Below the pieces are notes generated by a model. The model was given only the letters and a program-made list of their open reading frames with translations, ran no database searches and was not told where the DNA came from. Shown here piece after piece: positions 1-12,686 of a DNA stretch of 64,000 nucleotides; within the stretch, counting starts at the first letter, position 1; every line of letters starts with the position of its first letter. The translations under genes were made by a program, and so were the position numbers. The DNA is from Trichoplax adhaerens (lineage: Eukaryota > Placozoa > Uniplacotomia > Trichoplacea > Trichoplacidae), in contig NW_002060948.1 of NCBI RefSeq assembly GCF_000150275.1, forward strand, positions 2,782,180 to 2,846,179. Direction: 5' to 3'.

Positions 1-1745
1 GTAGCAGGGACTACTAAAGAGACGTATCATGCCGGCAGCCACAGCACCCGATATTTGTTTTAGCTTACACCATGCTGTCGATCATGTCTCGACTCTTGGC
101 TATCATTGCAAATAGGGTTATTATAATATCACTAGAACAATAGCAGTCTATTGATGGTAAGGATAGCCGATGGGAATATTCTACAGGTATTGATTGATTA
201 TAATGTGTTATCGGAACATATCGAATATTATCGATTACAATAGGAACAAGACAATATGCGATATAGTCAGTACTCGTAAATAGACATGGAACATTATTAC
301 ATATCATGAAGAGTTCAAGACAACAAAAGTGCAAGGGGCAGCATGACAATCAAACTGTTCCCAGGTTATGGTAATTATTTTGGTCTTGTAGACATTCGGA
401 TGGGATTTATATCACAGGCATCGGCTATTAGAAATGGCCATTCCTGTTAGTAGGGACTACTCAACTAAAGTGTTCCCGTCTGGAGGATGAATGCAAATAT
501 TAATTGAGACAGGGAATAGAGTGAAATTTTTAACTGAGTTGTCGCTGTTGTTAGTCTGTTCATTCTAGGTGGTGTTATTTTTTTTTACTATGCGCATATA
601 TACCGTATATTGTCTACTGGCCTTGCTTTGTAGTGTTTTCGTATGTCAACACTGTTTCGTGTTAATTACGATATATCATTGGTACTGATACTAAACTGTT
701 TTGTTGATTGATACTGGAACCTTAGTTTTAACGTGTGTTATACTGTAATTGATACTAGGCTGTTTTGTTAATTAATTTGCATTATAATTACATAATAGAA
801 TCTTAGTTTTAACGGTATGATCTGCAAATGTTTACTAGATAACATGATGCAGTATAAATTGCAGCTTACCACTGAACATACTGTATAATATCCTAAATAT
901 GAAGATTAGCATGGATGGTGCATATCGCATATCGGTAGATTATAATACTGTACTTTTGTCTCTTGAATATCCCCACGTAAATTTGCAGTTGGATAGGGCA
1001 TATAGTAGGTAGTGTACTTGCACTACAGACTAGGACTGCGTTAAAATCAGATATATTTCATGGTTAGTAGCAGTTTCGTTGCTGATATTGTCTATATTGT
1101 CTTATCTTCCCTTATTTATTGTATCCTCATTTACAGCATGTCCTCTCAACTATAAAAGAAGGCAAAGTTCTCTGCTCTCTACTTTACTATCCTGCTTAAG
1201 TTAATTCTCATACATATTTATCTGTTCTCTAACGAAATATCCAATACCAGGATTTTATTATACGTAGAATTTTACTTTAATCTGACCCTATTTTGGACAC
1301 TGATCAGATAATGATAAGTGATAGCCATGATTAGAAGGAGGGAGGCCCAACTACTATTAAAAAATAAATTTCCGTTTTAAGATGTGAGTAAACATTGTGT
1401 ATCCGTTAATTTTTAATTAAGGAAATTTATTGCATTATTAGCAGTTTACAGGATTAAAAAGTCATTATGATAGCGTGTTTTATATTAAAAATATGTTCTA
1501 TTTACTTTTGCCTTGCTTAGTTACGTTATGAAAATATCAGAGAGTATTGAAGCAGTACGCATCATCAATAAAACTGCTTTAGCTGGACGTATCACCACAT
1601 TCTTCTATATCAGCCCACTTTTCTTCGCGTACAGTTGCAAATGAAAATTTTCGCTAATTCCTTAATACATATACTATGATTTGTAATCATATTGAAAAAT
1701 TTTTTAATAATTCCGTAGCAAATGTTAGTAATTTTTACACGTATT
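1..1745. other. Intergenic, no supported gene
   Basis: No open frame here can be tied to a known family or to a consistent set of splice sites. A short phrase, agtagggactact, near 449 echoes agcagggactact at position 3, so a small dispersed repeat is possible. A TATAAAAG sequence occurs near 1153, but no start codon with a convincing coding exon follows it on the plus strand. The stretch probably holds the 3' flank of the minus-strand hotdog gene that ends at 1746. Confidence 0.5.
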
Positions 1746-3866
1746 TTATAGTTTCGGTTGCAGTGTCGATGAGTTTGCAAGGTAAAAGCAAGCACGGCAA
1801 GCAGTTTCATTATTCTTAGCATATCGAATATCGAAATTTAAATTAGAAGAATTATCTTGCCATGTCTCAATAATCACTTCTTCTGCTCTTCTTACTTGCT
1901 TTACATAAACGATATCAATTTGGTAAATACTCTGAGGATTGAAGTCATTTAAATGATAAAGCCGATATGCTGACGACCGATTTCTGATTGCTAGACTGGC
2001 AGCATCTAAGCAATACGTGACATAAACAGCATTAGTAACGTGGCTATAAGTGTCAATTTCGCATTCTCTCGGACGTATGACATGGCTAAAGGTATTATGC
2101 GATTTCTTCACAAAAGGAATTATCTGTAATTTTAAGAATGGGAAATATTATAAATTTTAACCTATACGTGAACCTGCCATAAATTAGCGTAAGCTGGTAA
2201 TTTAAATATGCGTATAATTAGTTAATGACAAAGTACCCTACCTTACATTTTATCATTGCTCATTTATTACGCTTAATGTAATGCTAACTCTATTGCCTAC
2301 TGTACCTTATTCGGCATTTTCTGCCCTTCTACTAATTTTGCGTATTTGTTGGCAAAATTTGCATGTAGAGGTCTTGGTTTAAGATGCTGCGTAAATACCA
2401 GTGCCGTTAGTATATCCATCAGATGTTCTTTTGGTTTATGTCTTGCTGTTACTAGGTGGCGTATCGAAAAGGATGATTTTCCAATAGCTAACAGTTTTAA
2501 ATATACGTCTACATCCGATTTTTTTTCAAGATTATAAACGTTAGGTTTTATTCTTATTCGGTGAGAGGCTATAACTGCACCATAATTGGCACGCCAGAAA
2601 AATTGGTCCCAATCCATGAAGCCTTCGAGCCATGAAGCAATACGTAATTCACCTATAATGCGTAACATTTTACCAAGATCGCAGTTGCGAAATCTGTCTC
2701 TATAATAGCCCAATTGAGGACAAAGAATTTGAACCTCTAATGGATTTAGCGGGGAAATTTTCAGCTCTGGCTTTAATCTGCGACTTGTACTGACTGTATT
2801 ACTTGGGTCTAAATCAATTTGAAATATCATCGTAGACGCTGTTTTATCTTGACTGTCGTCAATCACCTTACACCAAATTATTCCATCGCCAGTATATAAT
2901 TGTATGTCTATAGTAAGTTTTTGGCATCGTACTAGTGTCGAATTGATTTCGATTTGTACACTTCTGATTTTAGTTAACCATTCTGGTCTCAATACAGCTA
3001 GAAAATCGGAATTTGCTGAAATTGCTTGTTGAATACCGTCTATGCAATAATTAATATAGTTTGTAACTTCAACATAGCAACCGTCTTCACCAATTTCACT
3101 GGGCCTGGTAACGGTAACTGTTCGATAAGATACATAGTTGTGATTGGATGCCAAACTTGTACTAGGGATTTTTTTCTAAAAATTGAATTCTTGATTTTAG
3201 TGGCAAATACATTCTGATAATATATAATTTATTTCAATTTTAATTCAGTTTTACGAATGCAATGCACTGTGAAGTACAGTATAACAGGTCTATCAAATAG
3301 TAATACTATCTGTTAAATGAGCACATTATCGTAAACCGTCAGCAAAGCGACGGGAGTTTGCACTAGTCTCCCCGAAAAGAGCATAAGGTATGTAGTCATG
3401 ATATACGTATAGTACTGTAATTCAGTTCCAAGGTTACCTGCGAAGCATCTTCTAGAGCAGACTTTACTTCCATTGGGATTGACCTGGCTCTATTTTGGTT
3501 ATGAACATAGCCTGTAGCATTCGCTTTACATATCAAATCACCACTTGTTGCAGAAGTGACGCAAATTTGAGAAGTTATAGTAGTTTCCGTTGCAGAAATA
3601 AAACTGCACTGAGCCGAATATTGGGTACCGATACCGATATTAAAATAGGCCTTGCCAAGTTGCAGTTTTAACCCTGTAATATCGACGCGGTATTGTCCGT
3701 CAACAATCATACCTTCCATCATTTCCTTGGTTGACCATACAATATAGTGTATCAAATTAACGAGGTATGGTGTACGATTTACGTCCAGTAATTTGCCTAG
3801 AACAAATACCTCTGTTTGGGAATTGGTTATGAAACGGCGAACCATTCCCTGATGATTTCTTTCCAT
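1746..3866 (-). CDS. Protein with four tandem hotdog-fold (thioesterase-like) units
   Basis: Three exons fit together, all with phase-0 junctions: 3866-3438 (ATG start), 3175-2306 and 2123-1746 (TAA stop), giving about 558 residues. Donors read CAG|GTAACC and AAG|GTACAG; acceptors read TTTTTAG and TTACAG. Exon 1 carries one hotdog-like unit of about 140 residues, exon 2 carries two, and exon 3 one. Units 2 and 4 share the RPxE...VTN...YC(I/L)DA core typical of YbgC/4HBT-type acyl-CoA thioesterases. Units 1 and 3 are a more divergent type resembling THEM6-like proteins. I see no clear catalytic Asp/Glu in every unit, so substrate and activity are unknown. The alternating order suggests duplication of a two-unit ancestor. 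An alternative is two neighbouring genes, with exon 1 standing alone (its frame closes after 156 codons). The single-gene model is favoured because every phase matches. Confidence 0.6.
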
Positions 3867-4986
3867 ACTTGTAATGTAATATGATGTAAGTTAGTCGACA
3901 ATATTATAGGTATAAAATTCCAACGCCAATGTTCTGTATTAAAACATTGAAACCGTCTGATTTCCAGCTCATATGATTCAGATTTTGTTGTACAGCACAG
4001 AACTCAAGCCAACAATATACAAGTACAGTATAAACAAGTCGATAATTTATGATTCCAAGTGGTTCAGCAGGCTTATTAAAACGATTTATCGGCTTTGCAC
4101 TCTGATGAATAAAATATGGGACTTTTATTAATTTAATTTAATAAGGATTTAAAGGATTGATGACCGTAATTTACTTGTACCATACAAATCTACGCGTAAG
4201 TAGTCCATCACAAGCGTCTAGTGTACTGTACAGTCAGACCTGATACACTAGACTAGGCGACTACCGCCTACCGGTAGTAGTGTGTGTACAGTCCATGATA
4301 CTTTACAGTACAGTACACTGTAGACTTTAGACCTTGATCAGTTTATGAGAAGTTGTTACAGTGCAGTTGCGCTACAGTACAGTAGTCAGTGACTGTAAGC
4401 GAACATTGAATTAATTCGCGCAGCCGCTATCGCAGTTGCGTTTAAACTTGTGGTTGCCGTATTAAAACAACAAAGGTATACGACGTTGATAGTGTGCAGA
4501 TTAGTTTATTTCTGAGGGACGTGATTTGGAATATCTTGAAATAGCATAAGGCAAGCAAATGCAAATCTCGAAGAGTCATGAAACAATCAACAGTAAATAG
4601 GATAGAATTAGGCTGATTGGTTTATACCAACATTGAAACGCGATTCATCCTTCATTTTACAATTAATAACAAGCATTTGTCGCTTTATCGATAGATACGC
4701 ATAAGTAGTTAACCCTGTGCGAAGTCTAATACAGTATATAAAGTTAGTTGAATTAATTCGATTGTAATTATTGCAATCTACGGGTAAAATGCATTACTGT
4801 AGTCGCATACAGCATCGGTATAATCTTCATAGCATACCCGTTAGAGGTCTGCAAAAATCTCATTATTTCTATCCTGTTTCTATTACCAAGTACAGTACAA
4901 ATAATCTATGCAGTGTTGCGACAGGACGTAAAAATGGCAATCTTTATCGATTGGTTGAAGTGCTCTAAACATAGCAACCTCAGCAT
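3867..4986. other. Intergenic with GTAC-palindrome cluster
   Basis: This is the 5' flank of the hotdog gene and the 3' flank of the GST gene. It holds a loose cluster of GTAC/GTACAGTAC words at about 4216-4392. The small plus-strand frame around 4771-4968 has no family match and no splice support. Confidence 0.5.
4216..4392. repeat. GTAC-palindrome cluster A
   Basis: A loose cluster of GTACAGTAC, TACAGTACAGTAC and TGTACTGTACAG words, about 350 bases upstream of the hotdog gene start on the minus strand. It is less dense than the clusters further right. Function unknown. Confidence 0.5.
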
Positions 4987-5676
4987 TTATGCTTTTTTGG
5001 CTTCCTGAACTTCCTTCTGGAATTGGTAAACAATTTCATGAGCATCTTCGTAAATACTGCCTAGATTAGATTTAATATTTTGCACCCATTTTGCTACTTT
5101 CGGTCGGCCTTGGGCAACATCATAGTCAACAATGATCAATTGACTAAATTCACACACGGCTAGTAAATCGGCAATTGAGATACTGTTGCTATTGATATAC
5201 TCGCTATCTTTCAAAAAGTAGCTTTCAATGAAATCGGCTGTTTTATTTAGCTTATCGACAGCTTCTTGACGTTCCTTTTCGTCCACTTTCTTGTTAAAAA
5301 ATCGAGGACCAAGATAGGCCAAACGAAACAAACCAATGCATGATGATCGAGTATTAGAGTGATGCCACGACATGTACTCGTTAATCCTTGCTCGTTTCGC
5401 TAAGTCAGCTGGGTACCAATGATCAGATACCTTATACTGATCTGCGACATATTTTAAGATAGCATCGCTTTCAAATAATTGCACCTGAGAATCTTTAATC
5501 ACCGGTAGGTAACGTTGAGGATTAATGGCTGCTAATTCGTCTGATTTTCTATAAGCACCTGAGAACAATGACAGTACTCTTCCTTCATAAGAGATCTTAT
5601 TGGCGTTCAAAAACATCAACACCGAGCGACATGGCTGAGAGATAGCGTCGTAGTAATATATAAGATTGGATGCCAT
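4987..5676 (-). CDS. Theta-class glutathione S-transferase
   Basis: Intronless, 229 residues, from ATG at 5676 to TAG at 4987. GSTs conjugate glutathione to electrophiles and act in cytosolic detoxification. The N-terminal thioredoxin-like half holds the theta signature ISQPCRSV at residues 12-19, where Ser13 is the expected catalytic serine of theta GSTs. FESDAIL at 68-74 supplies the Glu/Ser pair of the glutathione site. The C-terminal helical half contains WYPADLAKRARINEYMSWHH, close to the WYPQDLQARARVDEYLAWQH block of vertebrate GSTT1, and a later GRPKVAKW motif. Length matches GSTT (about 240). A TATAAATA box lies about 76-83 bases upstream. The lack of introns is unusual among neighbouring genes and could mean an old retrocopy that stayed functional. 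Confidence is high for the family and moderate for one-to-one orthology. Confidence 0.92.
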   Translation of the reverse strand: MASNLIYYYDAISQPCRSVLMFLNANKISYEGRVLSLFSGAYRKSDELAAINPQRYLPVIKDSQVQLFESDAILKYVADQYKVSDHWYPADLAKRARINEYMSWHHSNTRSSCIGLFRLAYLGPRFFNKKVDEKERQEAVDKLNKTADFIESYFLKDSEYINSNSISIADLLAVCEFSQLIIVDYDVAQGRPKVAKWVQNIKSNLGSIYEDAHEIVYQFQKEVQEAKKA

Positions 5677-5750
5677 TATTGGATGCTATTTGGACGTTTC
5701 CTTTGCTCACGTTGTGTTGCTTAGTGGCTGTGCGCGTAGTTTTAGTGTCT

Positions 5751-5760
5751 CTATTTATAA
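5751..5760 (-). promoter_or_regulatory. TATA box of the GST gene
   Basis: On the minus strand the sequence reads TTATAAATAG, a strong TATA match, 75-84 bases upstream of the GST start codon. The position fits a transcription start roughly 45-50 bases before the ATG. This is the clearest core promoter element in the window. Confidence 0.55.
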
Positions 5761-5940
5761 GCTCAGGATGAAAACACGTCTAGAACATGAAATGCTTTGT
5801 TTGTTCTAAGTAGAAAGAAAAATAGGCAAGTCATGATCACGTGAACTTAATTTAATCCAATCGATTGATAGTTTGACTGAATTTGATTGACTACATTTGA
5901 TTTTGATATAATTGCAGAGATCAATCTTAGCTTACACAGC

Positions 5941-6046
5941 TGTACTGCACAGTACTGTACTGTACTGTACATTATGACTAGAAATAAGAACTCTTTGCAA
6001 TCGTGCTTGAAAATAGCATTACTTTGATTACAGTACTGTACTGTAT
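5941..6046. repeat. GTAC-palindrome cluster B
   Basis: Two runs, 5951-5971 and 6031-6046, made of CAGTACTGTACTGTAC-type words with a 5-base beat, about 270 bases upstream of the GST start codon. Confidence 0.7.
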
Positions 6047-6520
6047 AGTTATAACAGTTTACAGAATCACACAACAGCCGTATCGCTACAATGCTACAAT
6101 CAGCACTTTTGTACTGCAAGCCAAGCCAAGGCCAGGCCAGGCCAGGCCTGCGAATATCAATACAATAAAATGTTGTTTTTGCTCACGCTAGCTCTCAACA
6201 TTCAAAGTATCGTAGTGATTTTGCATTCTAAAGACTGCTGCGCAGAGTGCAGCGTTGCAAAATAAGAATATCGTCAGCTCGACCGAGCTCGATTGTCTGC
6301 AAACAATGATACTGTAAATAAATACTGTTCTTTTAGTTAATTTGCTCTAGAACTGCTGTTGGGATATTGTGCAGTTTTTGGCATCATTTCCAGAGCTCTG
6401 CTACTGGCTGAAACTTGCATAGAGATGAAAGATTTTGTAGAATGATCAGTCAAGCTGCTAGAGATGAGCTGGTCGACTTACTTTTTTTCAGGCCATTTTA
6501 CTATGCGTATTCGCTGCAAC

Positions 6521-6590
6521 TGTACAGTATAGTACAGTACAGTACATGTACGCGTATGTACACTGTACTGTACAGTGACTCGTACAGTAT
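6521..6590. repeat. GTAC-palindrome cluster C
   Basis: Dense run containing GTACAGTACAGTACATGTAC and GTACACTGTACTGTACAGTG, in the divergent GST/FBXO42 interval. Confidence 0.7.
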
Positions 6591-6908
6591 CCACTGGCGT
6601 TTTGGTCTTAAGCACGAAGACGAACCAGCTTCGCAAGATGGCCTTGATAGATCACAATGTGCCTGTATATTATACATGTGTGTTAGCGTATTGGGTTCAG
6701 AATCCTTTCTCTGTGTAGCAATCTATCTCCCTCTCTACCTTGTACCTGACGAACTCAGAGTAATAAAGTTCTCTTGTCTGAAACAGCTCTCTCTCTCTCG
6801 TCTCAGTAGAAAGACATTATTATTTTTAGGGAAAATTAATGATATACCCTTCTTTAATTTTTACCTTTAATTTTCCCTTATTTTTACAGGCCAGGCCACT
6901 CGGGCCTT

Positions 6909-7055
6909 ACAGTACAGTACGGTACTGTACAATATGTACTGTAGACCAGAGTCACTCAACTAAATAGTACTGTACTGTAGCTACAGTATATTATACTGTA
7001 CAGTATATACTGTACTGTATGATAGCTGTTCAGCAGTCCTCTCTGCAGTACTGTA
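6909..7055. repeat. GTAC-palindrome cluster D
   Basis: Words such as CAGTACAGTACGGTACTGTAC and TATACTGTACAGTATATACT, ending about 115 bases upstream of the FBXO42 start codon. Confidence 0.7.
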
Positions 7056-7170
7056 GGTTGATTCATTGCTGATGCCACTTGATCGTCTTACCTCGACAAC
7101 GATTTGATTACAAGGAAGAAGCCACATTATTGACTATTGCTGTATACAATTTTACTTGCTTATTAGCAGG

Positions 7171-9518
7171 ATGGAAAACTTACCTGAAGAAATACTGGAA
7201 CGTATTCTTTCGTACTTATCGCCTTACGATGATATGCTGTCAGCTGCGCAAGTTTGTGTACAATGGTCAAGATTAGTCAATGGAATCCGTAGTCAACGTT
7301 GGCGTCGATTTTATCAACAAATTGTCAATGCTTATCCAAAAGTAACTACTGTCGCTGTCGCCAAAGGTAGTTTCTATCGTAGACAAAGGGACTGTACCGT
7401 ATATATATAGAGAGAGAGAGAGAAGAGTACATGAAAATACTACCTACTACAGTAGTGGGCTACTATTATATTACACAATACGAGTACCAATAAACTTAAA
7501 CTTTAAATTCAGTATACTGTGTAGTGAAACTTCGACTTCACTCTTATTACTGTAGTTGATCTTATTAGTTTACATCTGTGGATGCATTCACAGTTACTTA
7601 CATCAGGATCAACCTGAATCGACAACTCTTCCAACTGACATCGTTGTTTTTACTCTGTTTTCTTGTAGATAAACCACTCGACAGCCAACGTCGTAGCTGG
7701 CAGCGTCCTCCATCCAATATAGGTAAGTTTTTACAATTGTACGTATGACGATGATGTTTGGAATACTATACTATACAGTACTACAATGATACCGCTGTAT
7801 CCTTCTATCTTTAGCCATAATACGTAATTATGTTTAGCTGTTAAACTTACCTTGATATCATAATTACTTGAATTAAAGCGCTTAAAGGATGACATCATAA
7901 TGATCGTTTCGTTATCGTAGTGATGCTACTTTATGCTTGATATTGATATACTGTAAATTATATTATAATATATATAATTAATCAGATAAGGCCTAATTAA
8001 CTATTGCTGTTGATGCTACGTAAGATAATCTGTGTAATATGAAACATCTTGATTTATTAATTAGTTAGGCTAACCAACACTGTAAGGAATCGGTACAAGG
8101 ATTCAGCATGTTACTACAAGGACAGTGTGTATATCTTTGGAGGCATATCAATGAGTGATCAAACTGCCTTCAATGATTTGCACAGATTTGATTTACGAAA
8201 TCGTTGTTGGTCTAATTCAACGTTAATTACAAAAGGTACTAAGCCTTTACCACGTGGAAGTGCGTCTATGGTTAGACATGATTACAGATTGATATTGTTT
8301 GGAGGTTATTGCCCTAGCACACATCACCTCGCCCATAATGACTTTTCAGAACTTTATAGATTCTACAATGATTTATTCGTATATGACCCTCTCACTTCGA
8401 CTTGGACTGAAATAAAAATTACTCCTTGTAATATCCCTCAAGAGAGAGCGAGTCATTCTGCAGTAGTAATTGGACATAGTATGATTATTTTTGGTGGAAT
8501 TAGTAAGCGCACCTCGTAAGTTGGAATAAGAGTATTGAAAAAAAAATAGTGAACATTGTTATCGACAGTTATTTATTCTTTACAATGTATAAATAGAATT
8601 TACTTATGATTTACTAGAGGATTACAGTCCCCTCTAATTCAGCGTATAAAATTGACTAAGCTTAATTTATGATAGCCCTTTCTTTGATATGTCGTCTTAA
8701 TATTGCTAATGTATGATCATTGCTTAATTTTGAAATAATTAGTAAATATGTGCTATTTTGTAGATTTAATGATGTATGGATATTAGATCTCAGAACTTTT
8801 ACTTGGCAACAACTGAAAATAGATGGTATAACACCATGTCCACGAGGTGGCCACTCACAGGTTTTATTAAGATAGCTTAGAAAAAATATTTACTAAATAC
8901 GCTGTTAATTCTTGTTGAAACATCATTATTCTTTCTATCGCTATTTTTGACAAGATTGTCGTCGATGAGAAGAGAATAGCAATTATTGGTGGACAGAAGC
9001 GCCTTGGAGAACATTTCGAGGTAGTATTATTGCACAAAATTATAATTTTTACAGAATTGAAGTCGAATTTGATTCGATCCTGCATTTTATTGATATGCCA
9101 ATATCATTATTAGTCTTTAACAGATATTTGGTTGCTAGATATCGTTCAACAAAGATGGCAAAAAATAAAAGTAATAAATGAAAATTGGATGGCACCCGAT
9201 ATTTGGTATCATCCTGCTGTAAAAATTAATAATATTGTTGTTATTTTTAGTAATCTAATTTCAACGCTGTCTGCGGGTGTAAACGCTGTAAATAATACGT
9301 TCAATTTCGATGTTACATTAAATTCTATATCAAATTTACATATGTTCATTCTGGATTTTAGTAATTTGCAAAATGAAAAAGTAACTTTTGAAGTTACTTG
9401 GCGACAACCTATCGCTTTACCAGTTACGTCTAATAAGGCACATTGTAGCGTGTTATGTCGGAGTGAAATATTTCTATTTAGCTCATCGAATGAAGAAACG
9501 TTATATATTATCAGTTGA
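7171..9518 (+). CDS. FBXO42: F-box and kelch-repeat protein, FBXO42 orthologue
   Basis: Six exons with consistent phases: 7171-7366, 7669-7722, 8065-8515, 8764-8860, 8955-9020 and 9114-9518, giving 422 residues. The F-box sits at the very N-terminus (MENLPEEILERILSYLSPY, matching MADLPEEVLEYILSFLSPY in human FBXO42). Kelch blades follow, with VYIFGG, LILFGG, MIIFGG and RIAIIGG strands and an FNDVWILDL repeat. The DSACYY block at the second-to-third exon join matches the human HSACYY block. F-box proteins bring substrates to SCF ubiquitin ligases; human FBXO42 has been linked to p53. The acceptor of the fifth exon is a weak CAAG, and the sixth exon could start at 9114 (in phase, used here) or nine bases later. 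The protein is much shorter than human FBXO42 (717) because the long disordered region late in the protein is absent. Confidence 0.88.
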
Positions 9519-10556
9519 TTTATTGTCTTAAAGGATCATTCATTAATTTCTTACTTTATTGTATGATTATTTATATATGTTACATATTGTAAAGATTTGG
9601 ATTTAATTTTACTTCCTTCATAATGTGCGTAATGTATTATCGCGGTTACATACCGATATCAGCAGAAATATCTTTCTATTATATAATTCATACGAGTGTA
9701 CCAAAGCAATTTAAAGAATCTTTTATTTAACTAGAATAATGAAGTTACGTAATATGTTGGGAATTGTTTGATGTATTTTGATAAACTTGTTATTGAAATT
9801 TGATTACTAATAAATTGTTTACTAAATTCTAAAATGGATTTTTAAGAACACTCTCACTGGCGATTGAGTGCATTCATGAGCTAAAAGTTCATATTTACAT
9901 TGCCAATTCTCCATGATTACGGAAGTGTTAGAGTCAAGAAGAGTCTTTCATTAGACTATTATTCCAAGGATTAGTGCAATGCAATATTTTCTTAACATGG
10001 CATACACATACACGTACACACAGGAATGAAATAACGCTAACAATTTATTAATATAGATCGTCGATACAACTTCAATTATCTAACACACACTTCTTCGTGT
10101 AGCGCCTTTCCAGCCATGCTAATGACTATTTTAGAGAGGTTATACGGATTACATAGAAGTTAAAGCTGCAGTATGTATTCGCAGTTATCGCGAGTTTATC
10201 GTTTAATAACGAATGCAAGTACAGTAATATGCAATTACTGATAATAATGGCTACATTTTTTAAATTACATGTGCGAAAGCTTTAACCAATTCTACGAATA
10301 ATAATTGAATAAGTTATTTTGATGCGGTTCATGCTAACCAAACGTTGTAGATCTAATTTTTAAAAGTTATACTAAAAGGTGATTTTATATAGCAATTATG
10401 CCTATGTTAGTAAATCGTATTCCTTCATAGCTGTTACTATAGCAAGCTTGCTGTTTATTTACCAAGATATCAAATGATGCCATTGTGCAAATTATGGTCA
10501 CACTAATTGATAACCGATTTTAAACAGCAAACTATTCCGTAGAAAAATATCAGTTA
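9519..10556. other. Convergent 3' flank of FBXO42 and C1orf50
   Basis: Holds the 3' ends of two convergent genes. An AATAAA lies at 9809-9814 for FBXO42, and its reverse complement lies at 10454-10459 for C1orf50, about 100 bases past that stop. No other coding or RNA feature is evident. Confidence 0.5.
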
Positions 10557-12686
10557 TTATTCGGCATCTGTGATAGTATTTTTGTCTCCGGATACAGAAT
10601 CAACCCAGTCAAGTAGCGGTATCTCACGTTTGCCTGTGATAATGTGATCAATAGCAGCATACTGTGCAGCTCTCTTCTCAAATTCATGGGATACAGTCCA
10701 AGTTAAATCGTGCTCTAGACGATAGGACTCGATAAATTCATGCGGACAACCTGTTCCCCATTCCTGTTGTATGTATAAATGTAAATTAATTGATTAGTAT
10801 TGTAACACAGTATCCCGAATGAGTCATTTATCATGTAATACTGTAGTAAACAAAGAACGCATAAGCTGTAAATGGAGATAGAGCATTAAATATGGGATAA
10901 TGGTCAAACATTAAGGTAAGAAATATTGAGTGTGTACCTCAGGCGATAACATAGAAAAATAGGTAGTTCCATCGGGTTTTTCATAAAGGTAATAGATTTT
11001 ACCAGGGCGCTTTACAAAGTTGCATTGAGCGTAGTGCAGCTGTTTATCCCGTTTTGCGACTTTTAAAACCTTTATTAAGGAGAACATGTTAGTCTAGTTA
11101 GAATATGCAGAATTTCCTTTAAATGTTTCAATAAATTTTAATGCATAATAACATAATTTGAAAATACACTAAAGTCGATCTAGACATAAAGAGTATACGT
11201 AATAAGCATGTTAGATCGAAAGACTCGAACATTTCGAAGATAAACATTACTGTTACATCCTGCATTAACTGTAGTAAATTTTAGTATGCATTATTGCATT
11301 TGGTAGAATTTTGCGAGTCGACTTTTATCAGAGCAGCTTATGCGCGTAGCTTCCGTAAGATAGATACTATGTCCCTGAATGCGTCATAGTAAAAGGTTTT
11401 ACATTTACGCTGTATCATAGTGACTGTTATACCTCCATGCCGATGGAAGCAGTGACAGCGTAGTTTTTAAAACTTTGAGCTTTAGTTTCTCATACAAGGT
11501 AGTAACGTAGGCTAGAGTTATTAAAGTTTAAGTACACATTTATCACTCCTCTATCAAAAAGTGCAATTTTTTTTCTTTCTATTATTACGGATTTGATATA
11601 TTGATCAGTTTTTATCAAACATAATCGTACTTTGCAACTAAAACTTTGGGTTATTATTACCTTGTCACATGATAATTGATACGTACTAATGCAAACCTTA
11701 AACAACATATGCATGCAGTACAATCAGTAGAGCTTTCCGACTTAAAACACTAGTGTATATACACTGATTTTTGAACTTGTACTTTACCCAATTCCATGGA
11801 TAGCTTAGGATTGGAACCAGCGATAATTAATCGGTATCAAACATGAATCTTGTTCATACTATTCGTTTAAAAATCAATTATACTGGCATAGCTGCCCAAT
11901 TTCAGTACTCAATCATATTTAGAAAATCCTGGTTCAGAGTTTACTGGTATAATATACTTTGAAATCTCGGATTCAACCATCAGGCTGCCAATTCGAAACT
12001 ACTTACGAGTAATTATATCCAATTTATGGAGGCAAATGCCTGCATGGAGGGGTAAACAATTATTTCTAGATATTCTTATATGTAGTTCAAAATTGCGAAG
12101 GGTAAAACTTGTAAATCTTGACTCTTGCTACCTGAGTGTTGATTTCGCAATGCAGTTCAGTATCATCGTAAGTATATATATATATATAAGACTGTGTAGA
12201 AATATAGTAATTACACCTTTTTACCCCCTCGATGCCAACATTTACTTTTTGAACAGTACTGTACAGTATAGGATAAAATGAGTAAATGAAGGATTTGAAG
12301 ATCGACGTTGAATTGTAGTACAAGTGTATCAGGTTGTTCCTAGCTACTGATAATGTGATATAATATGGACCCAAGTACTATTGGAAAAGTATTTTCTTTA
12401 ATTTGACTTTAGGAAAGAGTAGAAATGATATTACCTCTCTGGCTTGCATTTGCAAATGTCGTATTTGATCGGCGATAAGCATTAATTTATGTGAGGCTCC
12501 CGCATTGACCATGTCATCGCCCCTTTGAACTTCACGAGCCAAAACGACGAGATCCATTGGGTCATGCCGTTTTCTTACTTTATTAGGATTGACCATTAGT
12601 CTAGCCGCTTCATCGTTCAGAGTAAGTTGTTGTGAATCAGGTGAATCATCACGGATTTCGAAGATTTTCGTGTCTAGTCGAGCCAT
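10557..12686 (-). CDS. C1orf50: C1orf50-like protein (DUF2452 family)
   Basis: Three phase-0 exons, 12686-12435, 11069-10938 and 10763-10557, encode 196 residues (human C1orf50 has 199). Exon 1 ends with [19 protein letters not shown] and [14 protein letters not shown], matching human DPLDLVALAEQVQ and AEQIQHLQEQARKV. Exon 2 gives [19 protein letters not shown], matching HHVACNIVKKPGNIYYLY. Exon 3 gives [10 protein letters not shown], matching EWGTSCPHDF. The molecular function is not established. The first intron is about 1.4 kb and holds no second gene that I can support. The gene is divergent from EXOC8, with GTAC-palindrome clusters between the two starts. The start ATG at 12686 was chosen because the upstream in-frame codon is only TTG. 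Confidence 0.92.

Larger units (their letters stand above)
5677..7170. other. Divergent intergenic region between GST and FBXO42
   Basis: Shared 5' flank of two divergently transcribed genes. It contains three GTAC-palindrome clusters (5941-6046, 6521-6590, 6909-7055) and a short GGCCA-rich run near 6125-6150, a fragment of which recurs near 6890. The open frames here are produced by the repeat and are not credible genes. Confidence 0.55.

Noticed and set aside
65-349. 94-codon minus-strand frame at the left edge
   Set aside because: It begins at TTG, is Cys/Ile/Tyr-rich without a domain and has no partner exon. Insufficient support.
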